The notes: generated from the letters alone by a model not told the origin. A DNA stretch of 64,000 bases from Phycisphaeraceae bacterium (GCA_015200025.1 CP054186.1:1550001-1614000), one strand, 5' to 3'; positions 44,009-53,444 are shown, counted from the first letter of the stretch. Program-made: numbers and translations.

Positions 44009-45214
44009 ATGACGACCGCGATCACGCCGGAGCAGCAGGCCGAGCACCGCGCGTGGCTGCGGGAGTTGACGGGTCTGCCGACGGCGGCGGGGCGCGAGTG
44101 GCGTGTGGTTCGGTGGGTGGAGCGGTGGGCGTCGGCGCGTCCCGGGGTGGTGATCGAGCCGGACCCGTCGGGGAATCTGGTGATTCGGCTGGAGGGGCCG
44201 ATGGAGCCCGGCCCGGGCGCGCCGGGGGGCTTGTGGCTGACGGCGCACCTGGACCATCCGGCGTTCGTGGTGGAGCGGGTGGACTCGCCGGTGGAGGTGG
44301 TGGCGTCGTTCCGGGGCGGGGTGATGCCGGCGTATTTCGCGGGTTCGCGGGTGCGGGCGTTCACGGGCGAGCCTCATCGGTCGATCGGCGGGTTTGTGGA
44401 GGGTCGCGACGGGGAGATGGCGTTGGGGGAGTTGTGGCGGCTGAGGCTGGACGAGGCGACGTCGGACTTGATCCCCGGGGACATTGCGCGGTGGGACCTT
44501 CCCGACGCGTTCGAGCGGGACGGGCTGTTGTTCACGCACGCGTGCGATGACCTGGCGGCGCTGGCGGCGTCGTTGGCGGCGTTCGACGTGTGGCGGCTGT
44601 CGCGGCGTGCGGAGCCGGGGCGTGAGGGCCGGGCGCTCCGGCTCTTGCTGACGCGTGCGGAGGAGGTGGGGTTCATCGGGGCGATCGCGGCGTGCAAGCA
44701 CGGGACGGTCCCGCCCGGGGCGAGGGTGATCGCGTTGGAGAACTCGAGGGCGTCGGCGGATAGCCCGGTGGGGGATGGGCCGATCGTGCGGGTGGGGGAC
44801 CGTTTGAGCGTGTTCCACCCCGGGCTGACGGGGGCGATCGCGGCGCGTGCGGAGGAGGTCTTCGGTCCCGCGGCGGCGCGTCCTCCGGCGGCGGGGTCGG
44901 AGCGTCCGCGGTGGCAGCGGAAGCTGATGTCGGGCGGGGCGTGCGAGTCGTCGGTGTTCCGGGCGTACGGGCACGAGGCGGGGTGCGTGTGCCTGGCGCT
45001 GGGGAACTATCACAACATGGGCGACCTGGACGCGGTGCAGGGGGGGACGAACACGTCGCCGCCCGCGCCGGCGCCGGAGTTCATCTCGCTGCGCGACTTC
45101 GATGGGATGGTGGAGCTGCTGGCGGCGTGCGCGGAGCGGCTTCCCGAGGGGGACCCGGTATTGCCGCTGGTGGGGAGGCTCTGGCTCCAGCGGTCGGGGG
45201 TGCTGGATCAGTGA
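44009..45214 (+). CDS. M42-like metallopeptidase
   Basis: 401 residues, without signal peptide. The arrangement is that of M42 (glutamyl aminopeptidase/endoglucanase) enzymes: first metal His in LWLTAHLDHPAFVVERVDS, the bridging Asp in HACDDLAALAASLAAFD, the catalytic Glu pair in LLTRAEEVGFIGAIA, then VIALENSRASADSPVGDGPI and a final metal His in LALGNYHNMG. The usual GGGTDA segment reads SGGACESSVF. It is probably a dinuclear aminopeptidase of divergent type. Close downstream of the FkbM pair, but a role in polymer synthesis is not evident. Confidence 0.8.
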   Translation: MTTAITPEQQAEHRAWLRELTGLPTAAGREWRVVRWVERWASARPGVVIEPDPSGNLVIRLEGPMEPGPGAPGGLWLTAHLDHPAFVVERVDSPVEVVASFRGGVMPAYFAGSRVRAFTGEPHRSIGGFVEGRDGEMALGELWRLRLDEATSDLIPGDIARWDLPDAFERDGLLFTHACDDLAALAASLAAFDVWRLSRRAEPGREGRALRLLLTRAEEVGFIGAIAACKHGTVPPGARVIALENSRASADSPVGDGPIVRVGDRLSVFHPGLTGAIAARAEEVFGPAAARPPAAGSERPRWQRKLMSGGACESSVFRAYGHEAGCVCLALGNYHNMGDLDAVQGGTNTSPPAPAPEFISLRDFDGMVELLAACAERLPEGDPVLPLVGRLWLQRSGVLDQ

Positions 45215-45230
45215 GGGGTTGGCGACGGGG

Positions 45231-48200
45231 TTATTTCCGCGGGCGGAGGAGTTGATCGAGCCCCCGCTGGAGGACGTCCTCGGGCTTGATGCTCTTGATG
45301 AACTCCTTGGCGAAGAGTTCGAGGTCCATCTCGGTCTTCCGGCGTTCGGCGTTCCCGCGGGTGCGGATGGGGACGATGGCCTTGGCGAGGGCGTCGCCCA
45401 CGACGGCGCCGGCGGCGCCGCGGACGCGGGCGCCGGCCTCCGCGGAGAGGGCGCCTACGGGGACCCAGGTGATGAAGTCGACCTCGCCGGTGACGAGGTT
45501 CATGCGGCCCTCCATGGGCACGCGGAACTCGCCCAGGGGGACGGTCCAGCGTTCGACGGTGAGGAGGCCGGCGCGGGCGGTGGCGCGCATGGGCTCGAGG
45601 CGTTGGCCGGCGACGCCCGCGGCGCGCGAGTCGATGATGGCGAGCAGGGGCGCGAAGTCGGAGCTGACGGCGAAAGAGACCTCTCCCGGGTGGATGAGGA
45701 TGTCGGCGTCGATCATCTTCCGTTCGTCGGCGGGCGTGGCGGGGTCGTCGTTGAGCGGGACGCGGAGTGACGAGACTTCGACGCGGGCCGGGGCGTCTTT
45801 GGGGCCTTTCTCGACGACGCCGAGGAGCGGGGCGATCTTGACGAATCGGGCGGAGAGGGCGGGGGTGATCTCGGTGACGGTGGCGCGGACGGGGAGCTGT
45901 CCCGAACCGAGGAACGCGCCGCCCTGGACCAGCCCGGCGAGGTCGGCCTGGGCGCGCGGAGAACGAGCGGAGACGGTGAGGGTCCCGCCGGCCTTTCCGA
46001 AACGGTCGGCCTTGAGGCGGAGGTCGGCGGAGGGCCCGAGGGCCTCGGTGAGGAGCCCGTCCTGGGCCGCGAGCGCATCGATGAGGGCGGTCGGGAGGGC
46101 GCGGAGCTCGCCGTCGGCGGTGACGCGGGCCTGATCGGCGTTGAAGCGTCCCGCGTCGTCGGCGAAGGATTCGAGGCGTGCCTTGAGCCCGAGGTCGTTG
46201 GCGGGCGGGGCGTCGCCCGCGGAGAGGGAGGCGATGGCGAGGGCGAGGTCGATCGCGTGGGCGCCGTCGGCGGGGGTCGAGGCGGCGATGGAGAAGCCGC
46301 GCATGGAGGTCCGGGGGCCGTCGGTCGGCTGGACGGTGAGGGTCGGCGCGGCGGCGCGAGCGTCGAGGGCGAAGACGCCGGGCTTCATCGGGCCCGAGGC
46401 GTCGCCTCGGGCGAGGGTGAGCCTGTTGAGTGAGACGGTCATCGGTGCGATCTCGGTCACGCGGGTGGCCGGGGTGTCGCCCTGGCCTTTGAGGACGGTC
46501 GAGAGGAAGGCCGGGTCGGGCGTGAGGCGGAGCGACGCGGGTTGCGTGAGCGTGAGCCGGTCTGGGGCGAGGTCGATGCGGATCGGGGCTCCCTCGGCGG
46601 TGGAGAGGCGGGGGGCGTCGATGGAGAGTTCGGCCTGACCCGAACCGGAGGTGATGGGACCGCCGCCCTGGGGCGGGGTGAGCGAGGCCTTGGCGATGAC
46701 GGTGAGGCGGTCGCCGGCGGCGTCGGCGAGAGGGACGGGGAGGGTGACGAGGTGGTCGATGGCGGCGGTGACGAGGTCGGTGGCGAGGGCCTCGAGGGAG
46801 GCTTTGGTGAGGTTCCCCTGGTGGTCGACGGAGGCGCGCGCGATGGCCTTGAACGAGCCGGCGCGCTGGCCTTGAGCGTCGAGGAGGACGGCGAGGATCT
46901 CGGCGGAGGCGTCGGGGGTCGTGGTGGGGGCGGCCGGGCTGAGGCGCAGGAGGGCGCCGAGGGGGGCACGGGCGCGGGCGGTGAGGCCGTCGAGCCCGAC
47001 GGGCCCGGGCGTGACGTTGGCGGCCTTGAGGCCTTCGAGGGTGATGGGCCCGGCGGAGATGATGGAGGCGGAGAGGACGGATTCGGCGGCGTTCGGGGCG
47101 AGCCCGCCGGAGGGGACGAGGGGGATGGAGACGGGGTCGATGGTGAGGTTGAGGGAGAGGGGCGAGGTGAGGCGGGGGACGGTGTCGAGCTTGAGCGCGC
47201 GAGCGGCGGACGCGACGCCCTCGGGCGTCTGCGCGATCACGGCGGCGGCGCGCTTGAGATCGATGGCGTGGTCGTCGAGCTCGGCGAGGAGTTGTGCGGT
47301 CATCCCGGCGGAGCCGAGCGAGGCGTCGACGCGGAGGCGTCGTTCGTCGAAGGTGGTCGCGGTCAGGCGGAGGCCGACGGCGCGGCCGATGGTCGACCGG
47401 AGGGCGTCGGCGAGGGACTCGGGGTCGGGCGTGGAGTTCGGGGCGGCGCTTGGGTCGGGCGCCGATGGGGGGAGGAGGCGGACGAGGGACGTTGGGGCGT
47501 CGGTGAGGATCAACGAGCCCATGGGCTTGATGGACTCGATGGTGAAGGGGCCCATAGCGGCGGGGGAGAGGCCCGGGGCGCGGAGTTCGGCCTCGGCGGT
47601 GAAGGGCTCGCCGCGGTGGGTCATGCGGGCGAGTGCCGACAGGGCAGCGGGCTGCCCCGGTGCGGCGGAGACGGTCGCCTTGAACTCGGTGAAATCGACC
47701 CGCTCGGCGGGGTTGTCGCGAGAGGTGATGGTCCAGCCCGGGAGATCGACTTTAGCGGTGATGTTGGCCTGGTCGAAGCGGGGCGAACCGCTGGCGGGGT
47801 CGATGGGGACGGCGAGCTCGGTGAGCCGCGCGTGGAGGGAGCCGCCGGGAGTGACGGAGAGCGGCCCGGCGCCGGCGAGGAGGCGAGCGACGGCGGCGGA
47901 AGCCGAGGTGATGGTGAGCGAGGCCTGATCGTCGGCGGCGGTGAACGAGTCGGCGGTGAGGAGGAAGCGTCCCTGGGCGTTGACTTTCTCGCTGGCGATC
48001 GAGGCTTGGATGGAGGTGCCCGGGCGGTCGGCGGAGGCCGAGGCGTGGAGGGCGAGGTTGAGGGTCGGGCCGACGTCGTTGGGGAGGTCGATGGGTGAGG
48101 ACGCGAGGAAGGGCTGGGCGATGACGGTGGCGATGCCGCGGATCTCGGCCTTCCCGGCGATGGAGCGGGGGAGGCCGGAGGCGGGTTTCCCGTTGGCGTC

Positions 48201-49550
48201 GAGGAGTCCTTGGGCGGTGAGGTTAATGTCGATGACGCCCGCGTCGTCGCCGGCGAAGGTGGCGCGGGTGGAGGCGGTGAGGGAGGCTTGCCCGGCGAGG
48301 TCGTCGCTGGTGATGCGTGCGGTGATGGGGGCGATCTCGAATGGTTTCCAAGGGCCGGCGTCGGTGTGGGCCGAGCCTTTCATGGCGGCGACATCGAGGG
48401 CGGCGTCGAGTCGGGCGCCGCGGAGGTCGGGCGAGCCGGTGCGGGGGATCCTGGCGGCGAACTCGGTGACGACGACGCGGAGGCTCGGGGCGGCGTCGAG
48501 TCGGGCGGAAGCGTCGTCGGGCGGGGAGGTGAGGTTCGCGATGGCTGGGGCGAGGGCCTCGGCGGCGGGACCGGCGGCGTCGAGGAGGAGGGGGCGGGTG
48601 ATCCGCGCGGTTTCGCCGGCGATCTCGGCGGCGACTTCGGCGGTAAGGTTGGTCGATCGGGCGTGGAGTTCGAGGGTGGCGTTCTGAGGGTTGCCCTTGG
48701 CCGAGGCACGGGCGGTCAGGTCGCCCCCGAGCGCTCGGGCGGGTTGTTCGCCGGCGAGGGCTTTGATCAACGCGTTGGGGAGGGCGTTGAGTTCGGCGGC
48801 CAGTTCGAACGCGGGCCCGGTACCGCCCAGGGGGTTGGCGGGATCGATGAGCACGCGGCCTGTCGCGTCGGACCAGTCTTTGAACTCGGCCTTGATCGAG
48901 AAGGCGCCCGCGGGTCCGGCGACGCCGCGGGCCGACCCGGAGAGATCGAGGGTGGCGGGCTTCCCGGCGGCGAGGACGGCGTCGACGGTGATGTTGTCGA
49001 CCACGGCGGTGGTGCCGGAGGCTTCGTCGCGGAGGGTGAGGGAGAGGTTCTGCCCACGGAGGTGAACAGCGAGCGAATCGGGGACGCGGTTCTCGGCGGC
49101 GGGCTGGGCTGTGGCGGGCTGAGACTTTGGGGCGGTGGCGCGGGTGAGGTTGGTGGAGCCGTCGGCGCGCCGGACGACGGTGGCGGACCCGGTGAGGGTG
49201 ACCGTGCCGAGGTCGAGGCGGCCGCGGAGCAGGGGCCAGAGTCCGGCGTCGACGGCGATCCCGACGTCGAAGACGGGCTGGCCGTCGGGGTCAACGAGTG
49301 CGGCGCGGTCGATGCGTTGCCCAGAGAACCAGGAGAATGACGTGCCGGAAAGGTCGAGGCGGCCCGCGATGGGGGCGAATCGTTTGGCCGCCCACGGGGC
49401 GAGGGCGCCCGCGATGGCCGGGAGGAACACGATGAGGAGGGCAAGGGTCAGCGTGGCGGCCGCGAAGACCCAAGGCCAGCGCCGGCGTCGCGTCGTGGCG
49501 GACGGGCTGGGCGTGGGGGTGGCGGGCGTGGGGGCGGGTTGGTCTTTCAC
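45231..49550 (-). CDS. Giant AsmA-like membrane-anchored protein
   Basis: 1439 residues with a cytoplasmic Pro/Thr-rich lead, one membrane helix (about 26-50: WPWVFAAATLTLALLIVFLP), then AAKRFAPIAGRLDLSGTSFS and LLRGRLDLGTVTLTGSATVV, which match the start of AsmA/TamB-type proteins. The rest is a long beta-rich repeat-like periplasmic body. Related proteins form bridge-like rods that move lipid between inner and outer membranes. The GTG start follows GGAGGG at good spacing. The gene sits directly after nusG on the same strand but is separated by the nusG terminator. Confidence 0.72.
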   Translation of the reverse strand: MKDQPAPTPATPTPSPSATTRRRRWPWVFAAATLTLALLIVFLPAIAGALAPWAAKRFAPIAGRLDLSGTSFSWFSGQRIDRAALVDPDGQPVFDVGIAVDAGLWPLLRGRLDLGTVTLTGSATVVRRADGSTNLTRATAPKSQPATAQPAAENRVPDSLAVHLRGQNLSLTLRDEASGTTAVVDNITVDAVLAAGKPATLDLSGSARGVAGPAGAFSIKAEFKDWSDATGRVLIDPANPLGGTGPAFELAAELNALPNALIKALAGEQPARALGGDLTARASAKGNPQNATLELHARSTNLTAEVAAEIAGETARITRPLLLDAAGPAAEALAPAIANLTSPPDDASARLDAAPSLRVVVTEFAARIPRTGSPDLRGARLDAALDVAAMKGSAHTDAGPWKPFEIAPITARITSDDLAGQASLTASTRATFAGDDAGVIDINLTAQGLLDANGKPASGLPRSIAGKAEIRGIATVIAQPFLASSPIDLPNDVGPTLNLALHASASADRPGTSIQASIASEKVNAQGRFLLTADSFTAADDQASLTITSASAAVARLLAGAGPLSVTPGGSLHARLTELAVPIDPASGSPRFDQANITAKVDLPGWTITSRDNPAERVDFTEFKATVSAAPGQPAALSALARMTHRGEPFTAEAELRAPGLSPAAMGPFTIESIKPMGSLILTDAPTSLVRLLPPSAPDPSAAPNSTPDPESLADALRSTIGRAVGLRLTATTFDERRLRVDASLGSAGMTAQLLAELDDHAIDLKRAAAVIAQTPEGVASAARALKLDTVPRLTSPLSLNLTIDPVSIPLVPSGGLAPNAAESVLSASIISAGPITLEGLKAANVTPGPVGLDGLTARARAPLGALLRLSPAAPTTTPDASAEILAVLLDAQGQRAGSFKAIARASVDHQGNLTKASLEALATDLVTAAIDHLVTLPVPLADAAGDRLTVIAKASLTPPQGGGPITSGSGQAELSIDAPRLSTAEGAPIRIDLAPDRLTLTQPASLRLTPDPAFLSTVLKGQGDTPATRVTEIAPMTVSLNRLTLARGDASGPMKPGVFALDARAAAPTLTVQPTDGPRTSMRGFSIAASTPADGAHAIDLALAIASLSAGDAPPANDLGLKARLESFADDAGRFNADQARVTADGELRALPTALIDALAAQDGLLTEALGPSADLRLKADRFGKAGGTLTVSARSPRAQADLAGLVQGGAFLGSGQLPVRATVTEITPALSARFVKIAPLLGVVEKGPKDAPARVEVSSLRVPLNDDPATPADERKMIDADILIHPGEVSFAVSSDFAPLLAIIDSRAAGVAGQRLEPMRATARAGLLTVERWTVPLGEFRVPMEGRMNLVTGEVDFITWVPVGALSAEAGARVRGAAGAVVGDALAKAIVPIRTRGNAERRKTEMDLELFAKEFIKSIKPEDVLQRGLDQLLRPRK

Positions 49551-49581
49551 GGGGAACCCTCCGTCAGGCGGTGGGCGCGAG

Positions 49582-49619
49582 AAAGGCCCCGCCGAACAAC
49601 ATTAGTGTGGGGCGGGGCT
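49582..49619 (-). terminator. Rho-independent terminator of secE-nusG
   Basis: GCCCCGCC pairs with GGCGGGGC around a 17-base loop, followed on the minus strand by CTTTCT. It ends the nusG transcript before the AsmA-like gene. Confidence 0.7.
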
Positions 49620-49666
49620 GGGGGGTTCGTGGGATGGGGGAAGATCCGGTCGAGGGTCCCGTGGGG

Positions 49667-50320
49667 TCAGACCTTTTCGGCCTTGCCGATCTGCCACTCT
49701 TCGAGCTCGATGGGGGCCTGCCGCCCGAAGATGGTGACGAGCACGCGGACGAGCCCCTTCTCGGGGAGGAGTTCGTCGACGGTGCCCTCGTAGCTCTGGA
49801 AGGGGCCCTCCTTGATGACGACGTGCTCGCCTTTCTCGAAGACGAGTTTGATGGTCGGCTCGTCCTCGGGTTTGCGGCTGTCGCGGAGCATTTTCTCGAT
49901 CTCGTGCTCCTTCATGGGCGTGGGGCGGCCGGCGGTCCCGACGAAGTCGCCGACCCCGGTGGTTTCCTTGATGAGGAAGAAGACGTCCTGGGGGATCCGG
50001 CCGTCGTCCTCGAGCTTCATCTCAACGAAGACGTAGCCCGGGTAGAGCTTGGACTCGGTGATCTTCTGCTTCCCGCCCTTGATGGTCTTGGTTTTCTCGG
50101 TGGGGACGAGGATGCGGTTGACCAGGTGGGTCATGTGCTCGATCTGGACCTTTCGGAGCAGGGCCTCGCGGACGTAGTTTTCCTTGTTGCTGGCCACGCG
50201 GAGGACGAACCAATCCATGCCGGAGACTCGGATGGGTTCGTCGGGGGCGAGGATGCCGTCGCGCTCGTTGGGCCGTCCGTCCATCGCCTGCCCGCCCTTG
50301 ATGTCACTCTCGCTGCTCAT
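49667..50320 (-). CDS. nusG: Transcription termination/antitermination factor NusG
   Basis: 217 residues: a charged 33-residue lead not found in E. coli NusG, then the NGN domain starting MDWFVLRVASNKENYVREAL, with KLYPGYVFVEMKLEDDG and FVGTAGRPTPMKEHEIEKML, and the KOW domain (EKGEHVVIKEGPFQSYEGTV, then VRVLVTIFGRQAPIELEEWQ). It couples RNA polymerase with ribosomes or Rho. The position after secE is the usual one, but the ribosomal protein genes (rplK onward) that normally follow are missing here. Confidence 0.95.
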   Translation of the reverse strand: MSSESDIKGGQAMDGRPNERDGILAPDEPIRVSGMDWFVLRVASNKENYVREALLRKVQIEHMTHLVNRILVPTEKTKTIKGGKQKITESKLYPGYVFVEMKLEDDGRIPQDVFFLIKETTGVGDFVGTAGRPTPMKEHEIEKMLRDSRKPEDEPTIKLVFEKGEHVVIKEGPFQSYEGTVDELLPEKGLVRVLVTIFGRQAPIELEEWQIGKAEKV

Positions 50321-50551
50321 CGCCTTGCTCCTGCGCCGCGCGTTGGTCGCGGTCTAGACACGCGGCCCGTGTGACTCGCACACGGGCCGCGACACCGATC
50401 ACATCGCGTCCCGTCCGAGGCGGGAACGCCCACAAGCCCCACCACCCTGTCCCGGCATCCCCTCCCCCCTCCCACCCCTGTCCATCGTCCCCCCGTATCC
50501 CCCCGGGAGCCTGTGCCCTTGGTTCCCGCGGCCCGTGGGCCGGAGGGGCGG

Positions 50552-51352
50552 TCAGATGCTCTCGAGGACCCCGATGGCCTGGAAGATGGTTTTGAAGAGG
50601 AGGTCGATGATGAAGAGGAAGCCTGCGATGAGGAAGCACGCCGACACGACAACGATCGTCGAGTCGATGATGTTCTTCCGGGTGGACCAGTTGACCTTTT
50701 TCATCTCGGCGTCGGTGGCGATGAGGAAATCGACCGAGCGCTGGCGTCGCCCGACGAGCCAGTAGATGAAGAGGAGCCCGGCGAGGGCGGCGGACCCGGC
50801 GACGGCGGCCTGGACCCAGACGATCTGGAACTTGGGCACGCCGGTGGTGGAGCCGATCTGGAAGAAGGCTCCGGACTCCTCGGGTCCGACGCGGGCGGCG
50901 ACGACCTCGGCGAGGCGGTGCCCGGGGTCGAGGGCCAGGCCGGTGACTTCGATGACGGAGCGTTTATCGCCCGAACCGACGACGCGGGCGACGGTGGCGG
51001 AGCCGATTTTCTGGCTGGTCTCGGGCGTGGCGTTGCGTCCGGCGGGGGAGGACAGAAGGGCGACGGCGGCGCCGGGCTGGACGCGGTCGGCGGGCTCGTT
51101 GATGGTGAGGGTGTGGGCGACAAGGGGGACGGGGAGCGCCTCGACCTGCTTCCAGAGCCACGCGGCGCCGGAGAGGACGAGCCCGAGGATGGCGACGGCG
51201 GTGAGGACGCGGACCCAGTAGCCCTGGCCCGGCTTGTAGATCATCGCGCCGTGCGAGGCGGTGCGCGTGGCGTCGGTGACGAGGGCGGGGAGGTTGTCCT
51301 GGCCTTCGGGACCGTTGGAGGGGTCGGGGATGTCGTTGGGGGGGCTCGCCAT
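50552..51352 (-). CDS. secE: Preprotein translocase subunit SecE, extended form
   Basis: 266 residues, against 60-130 in most bacteria. The C-terminal part is canonical SecE: LIATDAEMKKVNWSTRKNII, then the membrane helix TIVVVSACFLIAGFLFIIDL. Upstream lie GAMIYKPGQGYWVRVLTAVA with one helix, a periplasmic-looking domain of about 100 residues (ADRVQPGAAVALLSSPAG, FFQIGSTTGVPKFQ) and a second helix (AVAGSAALAGLLFIYWLVG), so three helices in total. The ATG lies six bases after the tRNA-Trp 3' end, leaving no room for a ribosome-binding site; an internal Met (MIYKPGQ) is the alternative start. Confidence 0.88.
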   Translation of the reverse strand: MASPPNDIPDPSNGPEGQDNLPALVTDATRTASHGAMIYKPGQGYWVRVLTAVAILGLVLSGAAWLWKQVEALPVPLVAHTLTINEPADRVQPGAAVALLSSPAGRNATPETSQKIGSATVARVVGSGDKRSVIEVTGLALDPGHRLAEVVAARVGPEESGAFFQIGSTTGVPKFQIVWVQAAVAGSAALAGLLFIYWLVGRRQRSVDFLIATDAEMKKVNWSTRKNIIDSTIVVVSACFLIAGFLFIIDLLFKTIFQAIGVLESI

Positions 51353-51358
51353 GGTGAA

Positions 51359-51431
51359 CACGCCGGGAGGGACTTGAACCCGCAACCTGCGGATTTGGAA
51401 TCCGCTGCTCTACCAATTGAGCTACCGGCGT
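51359..51431 (-). tRNA. trpT: tRNA-Trp (CCA)
   Basis: A complete cloverleaf of 73 bases: acceptor ACGCCGG/CCGGCGT with discriminator G, D-arm GCTC/GAGC, anticodon arm GCGGA-TTCCAAA-TCCGC with anticodon CCA, and T-loop TTCAAGT. The T-stem GCGGG/CCCTC contains one C-T mismatch. No CCA is encoded. It stands between rpmG and secE, a common bacterial arrangement. Confidence 0.95.
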
Positions 51432-51500
51432 CCGGTCCTCGGCGGGTTTCGCGAGGTGGAGACGGGTGGCCGTCCCCGAGTCGCGCGTCGCCGGGGTGGG

Positions 51501-51683
51501 TTACTTGCGTTTGACTTTATGCAGGGTGTGCTTGCGGACCCTGGGGGAGTACTTCATCATCCCCTCTTTGAGCCCTTCGGGCATCCCGCCCTTGATGTTG
51601 ACGCTGGTCCGGTAGTTGAGGTCTCCGGTCTCGGAGCACTGGAGCCAGCAGAACTCGCGGGCCTGGGATTTCTTTTTCGCCAT
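51501..51683 (-). CDS. rpmG: 50S ribosomal protein L33
   Basis: 60 residues: KKKSQAREFCWLQCSETGDL, then NYRTSVNIKGGMPEGLKEGM and a basic tail KYSPRVRKHTLHKVKRK. This matches the form of L33 found with tuf, tRNA-Trp and secE in many bacteria. Only two cysteines (Cys-x4-Cys in FCWLQC) are present, and the C-terminal pair of the zinc-binding form is absent, so it is a two-cysteine variant. The start at MAKKKSQ was chosen; the frame extends upstream without a typical L33 sequence. Confidence 0.9.
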   Translation of the reverse strand: MAKKKSQAREFCWLQCSETGDLNYRTSVNIKGGMPEGLKEGMMKYSPRVRKHTLHKVKRK

Positions 51684-51806
51684 GATGCCACCAAACTTTC
51701 CGCGTCGGGTCCGACCGCGTCCGAGGGGGGCCACGACGCCCGTCCTGACGCACCCGATCTCGATCTCCGGCGTGTGTTCCCGCGCCCGCCGGCGGCGCTC
51801 CCATCC

Positions 51807-51838
51807 GAAAGAAACGTCCGGGCCTTTCGACCCGGACG
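51807..51838 (-). terminator. Terminator or attenuator between tuf and rpmG
   Basis: On the minus strand GTCCGGG pairs with CCCGGAC around TCGAAAGG and is followed by GTTTCTTT. Another strong hairpin (GGGGTGCC/GGCACCCC) lies between it and the tuf stop. Partial termination here would set tuf above the downstream genes. Confidence 0.65.
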
Positions 51839-51893
51839 GCTTGGTTGAACTCTAGCCAGCCCGGGGGTGCCGGGGCACCCCGGTACGGGTCGA

Positions 51894-53096
51894 TTACTGG
51901 ATGATCTCGGTGACGACGCCCGAGCCGATGGTCTTCCCGCCCTCACGGACGGCGAACCGGACGCCCTTTTCCATGGCGACGGGCTTGTCGATGAGGTCGA
52001 CCTCCATCTGGACGTTGTCGCCGGGCATGCACATCTCGGCGCCGCCGAGGAGTTTGACCGAGCCGGTGACGTCGGTGGTGCGGAAGTAGAACTGGGGGCG
52101 GTACCCGGAGAAGAAGGGGGTGTGGCGGCCGCCCTCTTCCTTGGTGAGGACGTAGACCTCGCCCTTGAACTTGATGTGGGGCTTGATGGAGCCGGGCTTG
52201 CAGAGGACCTGCCCGCGTTCGATGTCGCTTTTCTCGACGCCGCGGAGGAGGCAGCCGACGTTGTCGCCGGCCATGCCGCTGTCGAGGGTTTTCTGGAACA
52301 TCTCGACGCCGGTGACGACGGAGGACTTGCTGTCGGGGCGGAGGCCGACGATCTCGACGGGGTCGCCGACCTTGACGACGCCGCGCTCGATACGGCCGGT
52401 GGCGACGGTGCCGCGGCCCTTGATGGAGAAGACGTCCTCGACGCTCATGAGGAAGGGCTTGTCGACCTCGCGGGTGGGCTCGGGGATCCAGGAGTCGATG
52501 GCGTCGAAGAGCTCATCGATGGGCTTACAGATGCCGTCGTCGCGGGGGTTTTCGAGGGCGGCCTTGGACTGACCGCGGATGACGGGGGTGGTGTCGCCCG
52601 GGAAGCCGTACTTCTTGAGGAGGTCGCGGACTTCCATCTCGACGAGGTCGAGGAGTTCGGGGTCGTCGACGAGGTCGACCTTGTTGAGGAAGACGACGAT
52701 GTAGGGGACGCCGACCTGACGGGCGAGGAGGACGTGCTCGCGGGTCTGGGGCATGGGCCCGTCGGCGGCGGAGACGACGAGGATGGCGCCGTCCATCTGG
52801 GCGGCGCCGGTGATCATGTTCTTGACGAAGTCGGCGTGGCCCGGGCAGTCGACGTGGGCGTAGTGCCGCTTGGAGGTCTCGTACTCGGTGTGCGAGGAGG
52901 CGATCGTGACGGTCTTGTTCGCGTCACGGACGGTGCCGCCCTTGGTGATCTCGGCGTAGGACTTGATGACGCCGCCGAACCGGGCTGCCGACCGCGCCGA
53001 CAGCGCGGCGGTTAGGGTCGATTTGCCGTGGTCGATGTGACCGATGGTCCCGACGTTGACGTGGGGTTTGTTACGCTCGAATACGCCCTTAGCCAT
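51894..53096 (-). CDS. tuf: Elongation factor Tu
   Basis: 400 residues, collinear with EF-Tu: P-loop [18 protein letters not shown], switch [26 protein letters not shown] guanine motif in [13 protein letters not shown], domain 2 [16 protein letters not shown] and domain 3 [18 protein letters not shown]. It carries aminoacyl-tRNA to the ribosome. Switch I reads [17 protein letters not shown] where other bacteria have EEKARGITINTSHVEYD: Arg-Gly is replaced, while the Mg-coordinating Thr is retained. I recall this form from planctomycetes. GGAGG precedes the ATG. Confidence 0.97.
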   Translation of the reverse strand: MAKGVFERNKPHVNVGTIGHIDHGKSTLTAALSARSAARFGGVIKSYAEITKGGTVRDANKTVTIASSHTEYETSKRHYAHVDCPGHADFVKNMITGAAQMDGAILVVSAADGPMPQTREHVLLARQVGVPYIVVFLNKVDLVDDPELLDLVEMEVRDLLKKYGFPGDTTPVIRGQSKAALENPRDDGICKPIDELFDAIDSWIPEPTREVDKPFLMSVEDVFSIKGRGTVATGRIERGVVKVGDPVEIVGLRPDSKSSVVTGVEMFQKTLDSGMAGDNVGCLLRGVEKSDIERGQVLCKPGSIKPHIKFKGEVYVLTKEEGGRHTPFFSGYRPQFYFRTTDVTGSVKLLGGAEMCMPGDNVQMEVDLIDKPVAMEKGVRFAVREGGKTIGSGVVTEIIQ

Positions 53097-53218
53097 GACC
53101 AGAAACCTCCGAACTCGTGCTCAACCGTCATACCACCTCTTGTCGGGCTCTCCAGCCTGACTCCCTGTGCCAGGCGAGCCCCAGAGGTGTCTGGAAACTC
53201 GGAACAACCCACCCTGAA

Positions 53219-53290
53219 AGCCGCTGATGGGATTTGAACCCATGACCTCACCCTTACCAAGGGTGCGCTCTACCACTGAGCTACAGCGGC
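53219..53290 (-). tRNA. thrT: tRNA-Thr (GGT)
   Basis: A complete cloverleaf of 72 bases: acceptor GCCGCTG/CAGCGGC, D-arm GCTC/GAGC, anticodon arm CACCC-TTGGTAA-GGGTG with anticodon GGT, T-arm ATGGG-TTCAAAT-CCCAT. It lies 122 bases upstream of tuf on the same strand, so both are probably cotranscribed as in the thrT-tuf operons of many bacteria. Confidence 0.95.
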
Positions 53291-53367
53291 ATGCCGTCAT
53301 CCGGCACGGGCCCGGCACGGACAAATCCCAACAGCCCCCGCACGGGACGGACCCCGGGCGGGCCCAG

Positions 53368-53395
53368 ATCGTAGCCCCTTCACCCGCCCCGTCAA
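53368..53395 (-). promoter_or_regulatory. Promoter of tRNA-Thr-tuf operon
   Basis: On the minus strand TTGACG is followed after 16 bases by TACGAT, about 80 bases upstream of the tRNA. Good match to the housekeeping consensus and well placed for the tRNA-tuf-rpmG-tRNA-secE-nusG transcription unit. Confidence 0.7.
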
Positions 53396-53444
53396 TCCGG
53401 GGAGAGTGGTCAACGATCTAGGCGCTAGTATACACTAACACGCC

